Source: JBFLYC01 sp040756735
GTDB lineage: Bacteria; Bacillota; DSM-16504; Desulfitibacterales; Desulfitibacteraceae
NCBI GenBank assembly: GCA_040756735.1
Contig: JBFLYC010000006.1
Span: 1-64,000, forward strand
Direction: 5' to 3'
Length of the DNA stretch: 64,000 nucleotides
Shown piece after piece: positions 18,807 through 27,263 of this stretch. Every line of letters starts with the position of its first letter. Position 1 is the first letter of the stretch. The position numbers were made by a program, and so were the translations under genes. Under the pieces are notes generated by a model. It made no database searches, was not told the DNA's origin, and saw only the letters and a program-made list of their open reading frames with translations.

Positions 18807-19657
18807 GCTTAAGAATTATCTGGTGGCGTTTTAAGCAGAATAAAATTGCCCTGGCCAGCCTCATAGTCCTTTTTGTTCTCATAATCATGGCTTTAATTGG
18901 TCCATACCTAAATAGTTGGGGTTACTCTGAGCAGGTTTTACAAAAGACTAACCAACGGCCTGGAATAGAGTACTGGTTTGGAACTGATAGTCTTGGCCGG
19001 GACTTATTTACAAGGTTGTGGTACGGGGCCAGGGTGTCTATCTTGATCGGAATTGTTACCTCTGCTGTGAGTGTATCCATGGGTACTCTTTATGGCAGTA
19101 TTTCAGCTGTGTTGGGCGGCAAAATAGATGAGGTCATGATGAGGATAGTAGAGGTCTTTTATGCAGTTCCCTTTTTGCTTTATGTCATCCTGCTGATGCT
19201 CATTATGGAACCAGGCATTAAAACTATCATTATTGCACTGGCAACGGTATGCTGGTTTAATACTGCAAGAGTTGTCCGTGGACAAGTTTTAAAGCTAAAG
19301 GAAGAAGAATTCTTTCTTGCTGCACGTCTTCTGGGCGCCGGTAAAATTAGACTGATAGTGCACCACATACTTCCAAATGTAACAGGGCATATTATTGTGA
19401 TGTTTGTGGTGGTGGTATCAGAAGCAGTATTTGTAGAAGCCTTTTTAAGTTTTTTAGGTTTAGGTGTAAGCGTTCCTAAAGCAAGCTTGGGGATACTTGC
19501 TAAAGAAGGAATTCAAGGAATACGCTCATATCCCTGGCAGTTATTTTTTCCGGCGGTATTCATTTCCTTGCTGATGTTGTCTTTAAATCTAATTGGTGAT
19601 GGCTTAAGAGATGCCCTGGATCCTAAAATTGCAGTAAAGAAGAGAGCCGAATTGTAA
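18803..19657 (+). CDS. oppC: Oligopeptide ABC permease C
   Basis: A 284-residue permease with the OppC hallmarks FGTDSLGRDLFTRLWYGARVS after the first helix (quoted loosely), the EAA loop EEFFLAARLLGAGKIRLIVHHI, and AFLSFLGLGVSVPKASLG. Overlaps oppB (ATGA) and ends directly against the start of oppD. Confidence 0.9.
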   Translation: MSLRIIWWRFKQNKIALASLIVLFVLIIMALIGPYLNSWGYSEQVLQKTNQRPGIEYWFGTDSLGRDLFTRLWYGARVSILIGIVTSAVSVSMGTLYGSISAVLGGKIDEVMMRIVEVFYAVPFLLYVILLMLIMEPGIKTIIIALATVCWFNTARVVRGQVLKLKEEEFFLAARLLGAGKIRLIVHHILPNVTGHIIVMFVVVVSEAVFVEAFLSFLGLGVSVPKASLGILAKEGIQGIRSYPWQLFFPAVFISLLMLSLNLIGDGLRDALDPKIAVKKRAEL

Positions 19658-20632
19658 ATGAAACGTGAAAAACTACTTGAAGTGAATAACTTAAGAGTAG
19701 TGTTTTCAACCCATACAGCAGAAGTTGAAGCTGTAAAAGGCATAGACTTCTGCTTGTATAAGGGAGAAACCCTTGGAATTGTGGGAGAATCCGGAGCCGG
19801 CAAAAGCACAGTTGGTTTGGCTGTCATAGGCCTCCATGCTTTTTCTCCAGGTGCAGTATTGTCAGGTTCTATATTTTATGATGGAGAGGACCTAATAAAA
19901 AAAAGTGAAAGCCATCTGCAGGCCTTACGTGGTGCAAGGATAGCCATGGTTTTTCAGGACCCTTTTGCCTGCCTGAATCCTACCATGAAAATAGGCCGCC
20001 AAGTTACAGAAGTTTTAAGGTTTAAAAAGGGCTTCTCATGGAAGGAGGCTAAATTAGATGCTGCAGTCCTTCTCAAAGACGCTGCAATTCATGAACCTCA
20101 TAGACTAATGCAAATGTATCCTCATCAACTGAGTACAGGTATGCTGCAGCGGATTGCCTTGGTTATGGCCCTGGCTTGTGGGCCTGAGCTTTTAATTGCT
20201 GATGAACCGACTTCTGCTCTTGACATTACTACACTTTGGCAGACATTAGAGATAATTGAGAACAGTAAAGACAAATTTGGTACATCCATTATTTTTTTAA
20301 CCCATAATCTTGCCGTGGCTGCCGGGTTTTGTGATCGTGTTTTAGTAATGTATGGAGGCAAGGTAGTTGAGGAGGGACCTGCTGAAGCAGTATTTAGCCT
20401 GCCCATGCATCCCTATTTACGCAAATTAGTTAGTTCTATTCCCGGTACAAGCAGATACGATAGACGCCATGCACTTTCATGGGCCGGCCATATACAGGTA
20501 CAACCCACTGCCTGCGTTTATTATGCCCACTGCCATGAAAGGCTGTCATTATGTCAAGAAAACCAGCCAGGGATATTTAATGTTGCGTCAGGCCATTATG
20601 TTTCCTGCTGGCTGTATGGAGTTGATTTATGA
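19658..20632 (+). CDS. oppD: Oligopeptide ABC ATPase D
   Basis: A 324-residue ATPase: Walker A GESGAGKSTVG, Q-loop MVFQDPFACLNPTMK, Walker B LLIADEPTSALD and H-loop LTHNLAV. The signature is degenerate, LSTGMLQRI instead of LSGGMRQRV. The C-terminal Cys-rich oligopeptide/dipeptide transporter region (CVYYAHCHERLSLC) is present. ATG begins immediately after the oppC stop. Confidence 0.88.
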   Translation: MKREKLLEVNNLRVVFSTHTAEVEAVKGIDFCLYKGETLGIVGESGAGKSTVGLAVIGLHAFSPGAVLSGSIFYDGEDLIKKSESHLQALRGARIAMVFQDPFACLNPTMKIGRQVTEVLRFKKGFSWKEAKLDAAVLLKDAAIHEPHRLMQMYPHQLSTGMLQRIALVMALACGPELLIADEPTSALDITTLWQTLEIIENSKDKFGTSIIFLTHNLAVAAGFCDRVLVMYGGKVVEEGPAEAVFSLPMHPYLRKLVSSIPGTSRYDRRHALSWAGHIQVQPTACVYYAHCHERLSLCQENQPGIFNVASGHYVSCWLYGVDL

Positions 20633-21603
20633 ATTCACAAGCCTTGATATCAGTTAGTGGTTTAAAGAAATACTTTTATTTTGCAAATAATTATTTTAAA
20701 AAGCAGGCAATTAAAGCATTAGACGGAGTATCCTTTAACATATATAAGGGCACTACCCTGGGACTTATTGGAGAAAGCGGAAGTGGTAAGACTACCCTGG
20801 GCAGAGTCCTTGTACGTCTTTATAATCCTACTGCAGGGCAGGTCTTTTTTAAAGGTAAAAACCTCCTGTCCTTTAAGAGAAGCGATAATCTACAATTTGC
20901 TCGCCAAGTGCAAATGATTTTCCAAAATCCCTTTTCAGCCCTCAACCCAAGGATGACAGTTGATGGCATAATTGGGGAGGGGTTGGATATTCACCGGTTG
21001 GCGGAAAAGGGACAGCGTAGTGCAAGAATAGAATACTTGCTTGAAAGAGTGGGGTTAAATGGAAGTTATCTTAAGAGGTATCCCCATGAACTAAGCAGCG
21101 GGCAGCGGCAGCGAGTGGCCATTGCAAGGGTTTTGGCTGTTCAGCCGGAGTTTATTGTATGTGATGAGCCGGTGTCATCCCTGGATATATCCATACAATG
21201 GCAGATTTTAGAACTATTAATAAAAATGAAGGATGAACAGGGTCTAACCTATTTGTTTATTTCCCACGATCTAAATACTGTGAAATATATGAGTGACTAT
21301 GTAGGAGTAATGTATTTGGGGAAGCTTGTGGAATTCGGCCCGGCAGAGAAACTGTTTGCATCCCCTAAACACCCTTACACACGCTCACTTGTTAATGACT
21401 TCCCGCATCTTGATAATTTTAAGATCAAAGCCATGGAGAAAAAACAGCAGCCGGAGTTTATTGGAACTCAGCCTGGAGCTACTTCCCTTGTGGGCTGCTT
21501 ATTTCAAGCCAGGTGCCCTGATTGTAGGCCTGTTTGTAAGGAGCTGGCTCCCGAATTATCTGGTCATAATAATGAACATGTGACAGCATGTCACTATTAT
21601 TAA
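20629..21603 (+). CDS. oppF: Oligopeptide ABC ATPase F
   Basis: A 324-residue ATPase partner of oppD: Walker A GESGSGKTTLG, Q-loop MIFQNPFSALNPRM, signature LSSGQRQRVAIARVL, Walker B FIVCDEPVSSLD, H-loop FISHDLNTV, and the C-terminal Cys cluster GCLFQARCPDCRPVC. Overlaps oppD by four bases. Last gene of the operon. Confidence 0.9.
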   Translation: MNSQALISVSGLKKYFYFANNYFKKQAIKALDGVSFNIYKGTTLGLIGESGSGKTTLGRVLVRLYNPTAGQVFFKGKNLLSFKRSDNLQFARQVQMIFQNPFSALNPRMTVDGIIGEGLDIHRLAEKGQRSARIEYLLERVGLNGSYLKRYPHELSSGQRQRVAIARVLAVQPEFIVCDEPVSSLDISIQWQILELLIKMKDEQGLTYLFISHDLNTVKYMSDYVGVMYLGKLVEFGPAEKLFASPKHPYTRSLVNDFPHLDNFKIKAMEKKQQPEFIGTQPGATSLVGCLFQARCPDCRPVCKELAPELSGHNNEHVTACHYY

Positions 21604-21680
21604 CTTTATTTGACAATCCGGCAGGAAATAGTTAACTTTAGTCGAATCCTTTATCTGGATAAATATAGAGGTGATGGGAC

Positions 21681-22331
21681 ATGTCGTTGTTTGGTGATGT
21701 AGAAAAAAAGTCAGATGACCAAAGAAAACTGGAGGATATTATTAAACAGATCAAAGGAGTAGTATCCTCTAATGTAGTACTGGGAAGCGACGGAAAAATC
21801 CAAGAGATTCATATACTGGCCGACAGTTCCAAGCAGCCCAAACAGATAGTCAGAGACGTGGAATCTGCCCTTATGGCTGAATTGGGGTTTGAAATAGACC
21901 ATAAAAAAGTCAGCGTCGCGCAAATTAAGGGTAATGGTTCAAAGGGAAGAAACGGCAGAATCCAAATTGACAAGGTAGAAATTAGCGGCAGTAAAAACTG
22001 GCTTGTGTCAAAGGTAGCTTTGAGAATAGGGGAAAAAGTCATTGAAGGCGCTAGTGAAGGACCTAATACTGGGGAAAGCAGGTATAAGCTTCTTGCAGCC
22101 GCTACCATTAAAGCAGTAGAAGGAGCTTTCGAACAAAAATTAAGGTTGGTTGTTGAGGATTTTGCCTGGCATCCCATGGCTCAATTTGAAGTTGGGGCCG
22201 TTGTCTTGTCTTGTGTGACCGACAATGATATTGAAAGGATGGTAGGAGCCTGCTTGTCAACACATAGTAAAGATGTGGCAGCTGTTAAGGCAGTTTTAGA
22301 TGCTTTGAACAGAAGACTGGAAGTTATATAA
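21681..22331 (+). CDS. Conserved hypothetical protein
   Basis: A 216-residue soluble protein of unknown function. Residues 1-80 contain the recognisable block KQIKGVVSSNVVLGSDGKIQ followed by EIHILADSSKQPKQIVRDVE, which resembles a small alpha/beta ligand or interaction domain seen in clostridial hypothetical proteins. Residues about 90-216 look like a second domain with repeated beta segments. ATG with AGGTGATGG upstream. No membrane segment or catalytic motif seen. Monocistronic, between oppF and the structured peptide element. Confidence 0.75.
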   Translation: MSLFGDVEKKSDDQRKLEDIIKQIKGVVSSNVVLGSDGKIQEIHILADSSKQPKQIVRDVESALMAELGFEIDHKKVSVAQIKGNGSKGRNGRIQIDKVEISGSKNWLVSKVALRIGEKVIEGASEGPNTGESRYKLLAAATIKAVEGAFEQKLRLVVEDFAWHPMAQFEVGAVVLSCVTDNDIERMVGACLSTHSKDVAAVKAVLDALNRRLEVI

Positions 22332-22377
22332 AATTAGGGGTCGTATTAGGTACTTAAGCGGAGCCAATTAGAGGAGC

Positions 22378-22432
22378 GGAAACCCCTCACTGATAGCGGA
22401 ACAGTGGGAGATGAAAGTAAAGGGGGGTTTCC
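22378..22432 (+). promoter_or_regulatory. SD-sequestering stem before small peptide
   Basis: GGAAACCCC (22378-22386) is perfectly complementary to GGGGTTTCC (22424-22432), which contains part of the GGGGGG ribosome site (22422-22427) of the GTG at 22434. A competing hairpin GAGG (22371-22374)/CCTC (22385-22388) overlaps the first arm, so two mutually exclusive folds are possible. Confidence 0.55.
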
Positions 22433-22433
22433 T

Positions 22434-22508
22434 GTGTCAAGGTTCTACAGAGTAATGATAGCTGTAATGGCACTGCTTTTAGCTGGCGGTGCTTCTTGGA
22501 AGTGGTAG
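22434..22508 (+). CDS. 24-residue hydrophobic peptide
   Basis: GTG start 6 bases after GGGGGG, 24 codons, TAG stop. Two arginines in the first six residues precede a hydrophobic stretch VMIAVMALLLAGGA and an aromatic/basic end SWKW. This is the shape of a single-span membrane peptide such as type I toxins or small membrane regulators. No homologue is recognised. The sequestered ribosome site supports real, regulated translation. Confidence 0.5.
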   Translation: MSRFYRVMIAVMALLLAGGASWKW

Positions 22509-22541
22509 TAATTTAGAAATACGACCCCTATTATAAAATGG

Positions 22542-23864
22542 ATGGTAAATATGAGGAACCAAAGATCAACTTGGATGCTAAAAATATATATAGGGATAGT
22601 GGTCCTACTCGCAGCAGTTTTTACGGTAGATACTATATTTACTGCAAACTGGAAGGTCGAAACGCTTTCCGGCTATTTATTATTTTGCCTATTAATTGTT
22701 GTATCTGATTTAACTCCTGTAAAATTGCCAAAAGTAGGGTCTGTATCAATAACTTTTGCTCTTCATTTGGCATCAATTTTGATTTTTGGGCCTATTGTAT
22801 CAATAGTAGCAGAAATAATAGCTGCTCTGATAAGGAGTAAAAGGGAGAGCTTAATAATAAAAGAAGTATTTAATGTTTGTCAAATTATCATTTGTGTATA
22901 CATTACTTCGCTTGTTGCAGGCTCCTGGGAAGTTGTAATTTCTCCAATAAGTTTTTTCTTTATAGTAAATGCCTTTATCATAAGTTTTACCTATTTTATC
23001 ATGAATACGATATTGGTAACCTTCGTAATAAGCTTACACAATGGTCTAAACCCCTGGGGTGTATGGCTTACTAACTTTAAGCTTCTCACTCCCCATTACC
23101 TGACCCTGGCACCCCTTGGCTTTGGGGTAGCGGCTATTTACTACTCTATGGGGACTATGGGGGTTATTCTTTTTTTCCTGCCGCTGCTGTTGGCAAGGTA
23201 TTCTTTTAAGCTTTATATGGAGATGAGGGAAAATTACCTTAATACCATTGAAACCCTGATAAAATCCATTGAAGCCAAGGATATGTACACCAAGGGCCAT
23301 TCTGAGAGGGTTGCCCAGTACAGTGTTGCCATTGGCAGAAAACTCGGTCTAAATGATTTGGATTTGGAACAGCTTAACTACCTGGCGCTTCTTCATGACA
23401 TTGGTAAGGTTGCCGTCAGCGATACTGTATTAAATAAAGCCGGTGAACTTACCAATGGCGAATTCGATGTGGTGAAACAGCATCCCCAGATAGGTGCGGA
23501 CATTATTAAAGATATCAAACTCCTCAAAGATGACCAAAAGGTAGTCCTCAACCACCATGAGAGATGGGATGGACTTGGATATCCTAATGGCACAAAGGGG
23601 GAGGATATTCCTCTTATGGCCAGGATAATATCCGTGGCGGACTGCTTTGATGCCATGACCAGCAACCGGGCTTATAGAAGCGCTAGATCCATTGAAACCG
23701 CCGTTGAAGAAATAATTGAAAACTCGGGAAAACAATTTGACCCAAAGGTGGTTCAAGGATTCATCGAGTGTATGCCCGAGTTGTTTCCAAACATCAATGT
23801 AACCAAGGTGAGGAAACAATTAGAATTAATAGAAGCAAGAAATACTGCAAATCTGGCATGTTAG
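22542..23864 (+). CDS. Membrane-bound HD-GYP domain protein
   Basis: A 440-residue protein: about six N-terminal transmembrane helices (1-225) and a C-terminal HD-GYP domain (about 240-430). Catalytic motifs are intact: HSERVAQYS, LLHDIGKVAV near residue 285, HPQIGADI, and HHERWDGLGYPNGTKG near 340. HD-GYP proteins are c-di-GMP phosphodiesterases; the membrane part may sense a signal. ATG at 22542 is used; ATG at 22551 is possible and neither has a strong ribosome site. Directly followed by a small membrane protein whose start touches its stop. Confidence 0.88.
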   Translation: MVNMRNQRSTWMLKIYIGIVVLLAAVFTVDTIFTANWKVETLSGYLLFCLLIVVSDLTPVKLPKVGSVSITFALHLASILIFGPIVSIVAEIIAALIRSKRESLIIKEVFNVCQIIICVYITSLVAGSWEVVISPISFFFIVNAFIISFTYFIMNTILVTFVISLHNGLNPWGVWLTNFKLLTPHYLTLAPLGFGVAAIYYSMGTMGVILFFLPLLLARYSFKLYMEMRENYLNTIETLIKSIEAKDMYTKGHSERVAQYSVAIGRKLGLNDLDLEQLNYLALLHDIGKVAVSDTVLNKAGELTNGEFDVVKQHPQIGADIIKDIKLLKDDQKVVLNHHERWDGLGYPNGTKGEDIPLMARIISVADCFDAMTSNRAYRSARSIETAVEEIIENSGKQFDPKVVQGFIECMPELFPNINVTKVRKQLELIEARNTANLAC

Positions 23865-24404
23865 GTGAAAAAAATGTTTATAGAGACCTTAGTTTTAAGC
23901 ATAGTCATAGGGTTTTTGAGAAAGGGTAAACTTAAAAACTTCGGGCTAATTCAATTTAGATGGATTAGCCTTTTATTTCTCAGTTTTGCCTTACAGTTTA
24001 TGGTAAACTACATTGGATCTGCTGTTTTGAGTTATTGGGGAAATATATTTCATATAGGCAGTTATTTGCTCATTTTTTATTTTTTTTGGACTAATAAAAA
24101 ACAGTTGAATCTTTTACTGTCTATAGGGGTCATACTTAATTTCCTTGTGATAATCCTCAATGGCGGTTCAATGCCTGTAGATACCAGACATATGTCTTTT
24201 TCAATTATAGAAAAAATCCAACAAAGTGTTACCCATACAGTTTTAACTTCTGGTACTAAACTGCCCTGGCTGGCAGATATAATTTATATTCCATGGCCTA
24301 CAAGGCAGATGTTGAGCCTTGGAGATATCTTTCTATCAATAGGGGTGTTCATTTTAGTACAAAAGGTAATGGTACAAAGAATAATTGAAGTTGATAAACC
24401 GTAG
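23865..24404 (+). CDS. DUF5317-like membrane protein
   Basis: A 179-residue integral membrane protein with about five hydrophobic helices and the N-terminal pattern FIETLVLSIVIGFLRKGKLKN typical of DUF5317-like proteins. GTG start begins immediately after the HD-GYP stop, so the two are co-translated, which suggests a role beside that c-di-GMP enzyme. Function unknown. Confidence 0.7.
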   Translation: MKKMFIETLVLSIVIGFLRKGKLKNFGLIQFRWISLLFLSFALQFMVNYIGSAVLSYWGNIFHIGSYLLIFYFFWTNKKQLNLLLSIGVILNFLVIILNGGSMPVDTRHMSFSIIEKIQQSVTHTVLTSGTKLPWLADIIYIPWPTRQMLSLGDIFLSIGVFILVQKVMVQRIIEVDKP

Positions 24405-24427
24405 TAATTCACGGTTTTATTTTTTTT
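24396..24427 (+). terminator. Rho-independent terminator
   Basis: AAACCGT (24396-24402) pairs with ACGGTTT (24411-24417), followed by TATTTTTTTT. The stem overlaps the stop codon of the membrane protein gene. Confidence 0.8.
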
Positions 24428-24457
24428 GCCTTTTCATTAAAAAAGATTATGAGTACT

Positions 24458-24492
24458 ATAAACAACTGTTATGCGGCATAAATAACTGTTAT
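24458..24492 (+). promoter_or_regulatory. Paired LysR-type boxes upstream of fusion flavoprotein
   Basis: Two 15-bp boxes, ATAAACAACTGTTAT (24458-24472) and ATAAATAACTGTTAT (24478-24492), each of form ATAA-N7-TTAT (a T-N11-A dyad) and starting exactly 20 bp apart. Near-identical boxes with the same spacing lie in the LysR/rhodanese promoter region at 29707 and 29727. Likely operator for the LysR protein encoded at 28704-29597. Confidence 0.65.
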
Positions 24493-24569
24493 CTGGTTTG
24501 CACGAAATTTCACTTATAATTGAAATAAAGATTTCAGTTTTGTATTATATGCAAAGTGGAGGTTATCAT

Positions 24570-27113
24570 ATGATTCAGTGGTTCAAAAATGATGAGCTGT
24601 TAAAGCAAAAAATGCAGAAAGTAGTGGATGAATGCATGGGTGAATCGCCATCATATTGTGTGGCGACATGTCCGCTCCATGTAGATGTCAAAGGTTATAC
24701 TGGCAAAATTGCCAATGGTGAATTTAAAGAGGCTTTAGCCATAATTAGACAAGACCTGCCTTTTCCAGGTATCCTGGGCCGAATCTGCGCCCATCCATGT
24801 GAAGAAAAATGCAAGCAGAAGGAGGAGGGCCAGCCCCTGGCCATTCAAAGCCTAAAACGATTTGCTGCTAATTATGATAATGAATTTGAGTGGGATATCA
24901 GCATTGAAAGGGAAAGATCTGAAAAAGTTGCAATCATTGGCTCAGGTCCTGCTGGAGCCATGGCTGCTTATGTTTTAAGAAAAAAAGGGTATAAGGTTAC
25001 AATATTTGAGGCTCTGCCCGTTGTGGGGGGTATGCTGAGAGTAGGAATTCCAGCATACAGGCTGCCCAGGCATATTATTGATTTTGAATACAGCATTTTA
25101 CCGCTTCTTGGTGTGGAAATAAAGCTTAACACTAAAGTTGGTGAAGATGTTAAATTTAATGACCTTTTAAAGGAGTACGATGCCATATTTTTAGCTGTGG
25201 GCGCTCATAAGAGTATTATGCTAGGTGCGCCGGGCGGTAATTTAGAAGGTATCATTCCGGGAGTTGACTTTTTAAGAAATGTAAGCCTTGACCTGCCGCA
25301 AACAATTGGGGAAAAAGTCACCGTTATTGGTGGTGGTAATGTTGCAGTTGACGTTGCTCGTTCTGCTGTCAGAAAAGGCGCAAAGAAGGTTACCTTAATC
25401 TGCCTTGAGCAAAGGGACGAAATGCCTGCACATGCCTGGGAAGTTGAGGAAGCTGAAGAGGAGGGTATTGAAGTAATTAATGGTTACGGGTTAAAACAAT
25501 ACCTTGGTGAAGGTAAGCTTGAAAAGCTTGAAATGAAGAAATGTATTTTTGTTTTTGACGAAAACGGCAGGTTTAATCCACAATATGCAGAGGATGAAAC
25601 AATCACTTTAGAAACTGACATGGTCATTTTGGCTATTGGCCAGACTATGGAAAAAGAATTTTTGAACGAAACTTCCGAGCTTTTTGCATCATCAACTAAC
25701 GGAAAGGTTATGGCAGACCCCGTTACCCTGCAAACTCCCATTCCTAAAGTATTTGCCGGCGGTGACATGGTGGGTAGGCCTTTAATTGCCATCGAAGCGC
25801 TGGCTCACGGGAAAAAAGCTGCAATATCCATTGACAGGTTCTTCAATAATGAAGATATGACCATTGGTAGGGAGAGAGAAGGTACTTTTGAGACAAATCT
25901 GGTCAGAGAACTTAAGGATGAAGAAAGAGGAACTGTCAGAACCAGGACAAGGAAAATATCGCTAGAGAGAAGGATAACTACCTTTGATGAAGTAGACATG
26001 GGGCTTACAGAAAAGGCTGCTAAACAAGAGGCTACACGGTGTCTGCAGTGCGAGTGCAAACTGTGCATGAAAGAGTGTATAATGCTCAATGAGTTTTGCG
26101 AATACCCCAAACAGTTGATGGAGCAGACCCTGGCTGCCTGCTGTATAGATCCCTTAATTCCTTACTCATGCAACATGTGCAACCAGTGTACTATTAACTG
26201 TCCGAAGGATTATAAGTTCAGCGAAATTTTCGCTCAAATGCGTAAAGACCTGGTGAAAGACGGCCTTGGGCCCTTGCCCCAGCATAAGCCAATTCATATG
26301 CACCAGAAACTTGGTTTCCATCCCTTGTTTAATATTGTTAAGCCGGATATTAAAGCAGGTTATACAAAACGTGCCTTTATGCCGGGGTGCAGCCTGCCTT
26401 CTTATTCACCTTTGCTTGTCGGAAGCATTTTAAGGCACCTGCAGAAAGAACTTCCGGGGACAGGGGCTGTGCTCAGGTGCTGTGGTAAACCCACCAAGGC
26501 TTTGGGGTTAGAGAAGGAGTTTGCTGAAAGATATAAACTTCTGGAAGATGCCTTTACAGAACTTAAGGTGGAGGAGATTATTGTTGCTTGTCAGTCCTGC
26601 TACAGCATGATTACCACTATGAGTCCTGATTTGAGGGTTCGCTCGCTCTATGAAGTTCTGAAGGAAATCGGTATACCTGAAGAGGCAAAAGGTATCGGGA
26701 AGGGCAGGGTTATGGCTCTTCATGACTCCTGTGTCACCAGAGAATGCTCCAATATCCATGATTCGGTACGTTACCTGATGAGGGAAATGGGGTATAAGAT
26801 TGAAGAGCTGCCCCATAACCGTCAAAATACACGCTGCTGCGGTTTTGGCGGGATGGTTGTTCCGGCTAATCCATCCCTGGCCAAACGTGTTATGAACAGG
26901 CGGGCATCAGAGGCCAAATCAGAGTATATAATCACCTACTGCGCTGCCTGCAGGGAATCCATGACCTTGGGAGGTAAAAAAGCCCTGCACCTCATGGACC
27001 TTATGTTCAATCGCGACTGGGAAAAAACAGGAGCCCCAGGTTTGCAAAACCCGTTGAAGAACTGGCTCAATCGTTACAAGTCAAAACAGCAGATCAAGAG
27101 TTCTCACATGTAA
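24570..27113 (+). CDS. GltD-HdrD fusion: FAD oxidoreductase with CCG domains
   Basis: An 847-residue cytosolic iron-sulfur flavoprotein. Order: N-terminal Fer4_20-type Cys region (C22, C30, C34, C73, C77, C81), GltD-like FAD/NAD(P) oxidoreductase (GSGPAGAMAAY near 123; second site GGGNVAVDVARSAV), a ferredoxin-like part (CLQCECKLCMKEC, CNMCNQCTINCP), and two HdrD/GlpC-type CCG domains (LRCCGKPTKALG; RCCGFGGMV). It couples NAD(P)H/FAD chemistry to a heterodisulfide-reductase-like site. ATG 24570 follows AAAGTGGAGG. Followed by sulfur-transport genes, so a thiol, disulfide or persulfide substrate is inferred. Confidence 0.85.
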   Translation: MIQWFKNDELLKQKMQKVVDECMGESPSYCVATCPLHVDVKGYTGKIANGEFKEALAIIRQDLPFPGILGRICAHPCEEKCKQKEEGQPLAIQSLKRFAANYDNEFEWDISIERERSEKVAIIGSGPAGAMAAYVLRKKGYKVTIFEALPVVGGMLRVGIPAYRLPRHIIDFEYSILPLLGVEIKLNTKVGEDVKFNDLLKEYDAIFLAVGAHKSIMLGAPGGNLEGIIPGVDFLRNVSLDLPQTIGEKVTVIGGGNVAVDVARSAVRKGAKKVTLICLEQRDEMPAHAWEVEEAEEEGIEVINGYGLKQYLGEGKLEKLEMKKCIFVFDENGRFNPQYAEDETITLETDMVILAIGQTMEKEFLNETSELFASSTNGKVMADPVTLQTPIPKVFAGGDMVGRPLIAIEALAHGKKAAISIDRFFNNEDMTIGREREGTFETNLVRELKDEERGTVRTRTRKISLERRITTFDEVDMGLTEKAAKQEATRCLQCECKLCMKECIMLNEFCEYPKQLMEQTLAACCIDPLIPYSCNMCNQCTINCPKDYKFSEIFAQMRKDLVKDGLGPLPQHKPIHMHQKLGFHPLFNIVKPDIKAGYTKRAFMPGCSLPSYSPLLVGSILRHLQKELPGTGAVLRCCGKPTKALGLEKEFAERYKLLEDAFTELKVEEIIVACQSCYSMITTMSPDLRVRSLYEVLKEIGIPEEAKGIGKGRVMALHDSCVTRECSNIHDSVRYLMREMGYKIEELPHNRQNTRCCGFGGMVVPANPSLAKRVMNRRASEAKSEYIITYCAACRESMTLGGKKALHLMDLMFNRDWEKTGAPGLQNPLKNWLNRYKSKQQIKSSHM

Positions 27114-27137
27114 ATAATACTTAAATCGTGACTTATA

Positions 27138-27170
27138 TTAGGAGCCTGATTGGAAGAATTAGGCTCCTAA
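27138..27170 (+). terminator. Hairpin between fusion gene and yeeE half 1
   Basis: TTAGGAGCCT (27138-27147) and AGGCTCCTAA (27161-27170) form a perfect 10-bp stem with a 13-base loop. The tail TTATCAATTG is not a clear T-run, so this may be a partial terminator or an mRNA-stability hairpin. Confidence 0.5.
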
Positions 27171-27263
27171 TTATCAATTGCAGGAAAAGCTCTTTTGATG
27201 CAGAAATAATATATTTAGTTATTTTTCCTGTTATCAATTTAGCTGTTTCGGGGGTTTTTCTGA

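Larger units (their letters stand above)
22335..22530 (+). other. Compact structured element with inverted ends
   Basis: A 196-bp intergenic unit bounded by perfect 13-bp inverted repeats, TAGGGGTCGTATT (22335-22347) and AATACGACCCCTA (22518-22530). Inside are three copies of AGCGGA (22357, 22375, 22395), a hairpin CACTG/CAGTG (22388-22392/22402-22406), and a stem that pairs the peptide gene's ribosome site. It encloses one 24-residue reading frame. It could be a mini mobile element, a type I toxin-like transcript, or a cis-regulatory RNA. No known riboswitch consensus was recognised. Confidence 0.6.

Noticed and set aside
22335..22432. c-di-GMP riboswitch upstream of the HD-GYP gene
   Set aside because: The GEMM-type conserved core and tetraloop-receptor pattern are absent; the structure seen faces the small peptide instead.
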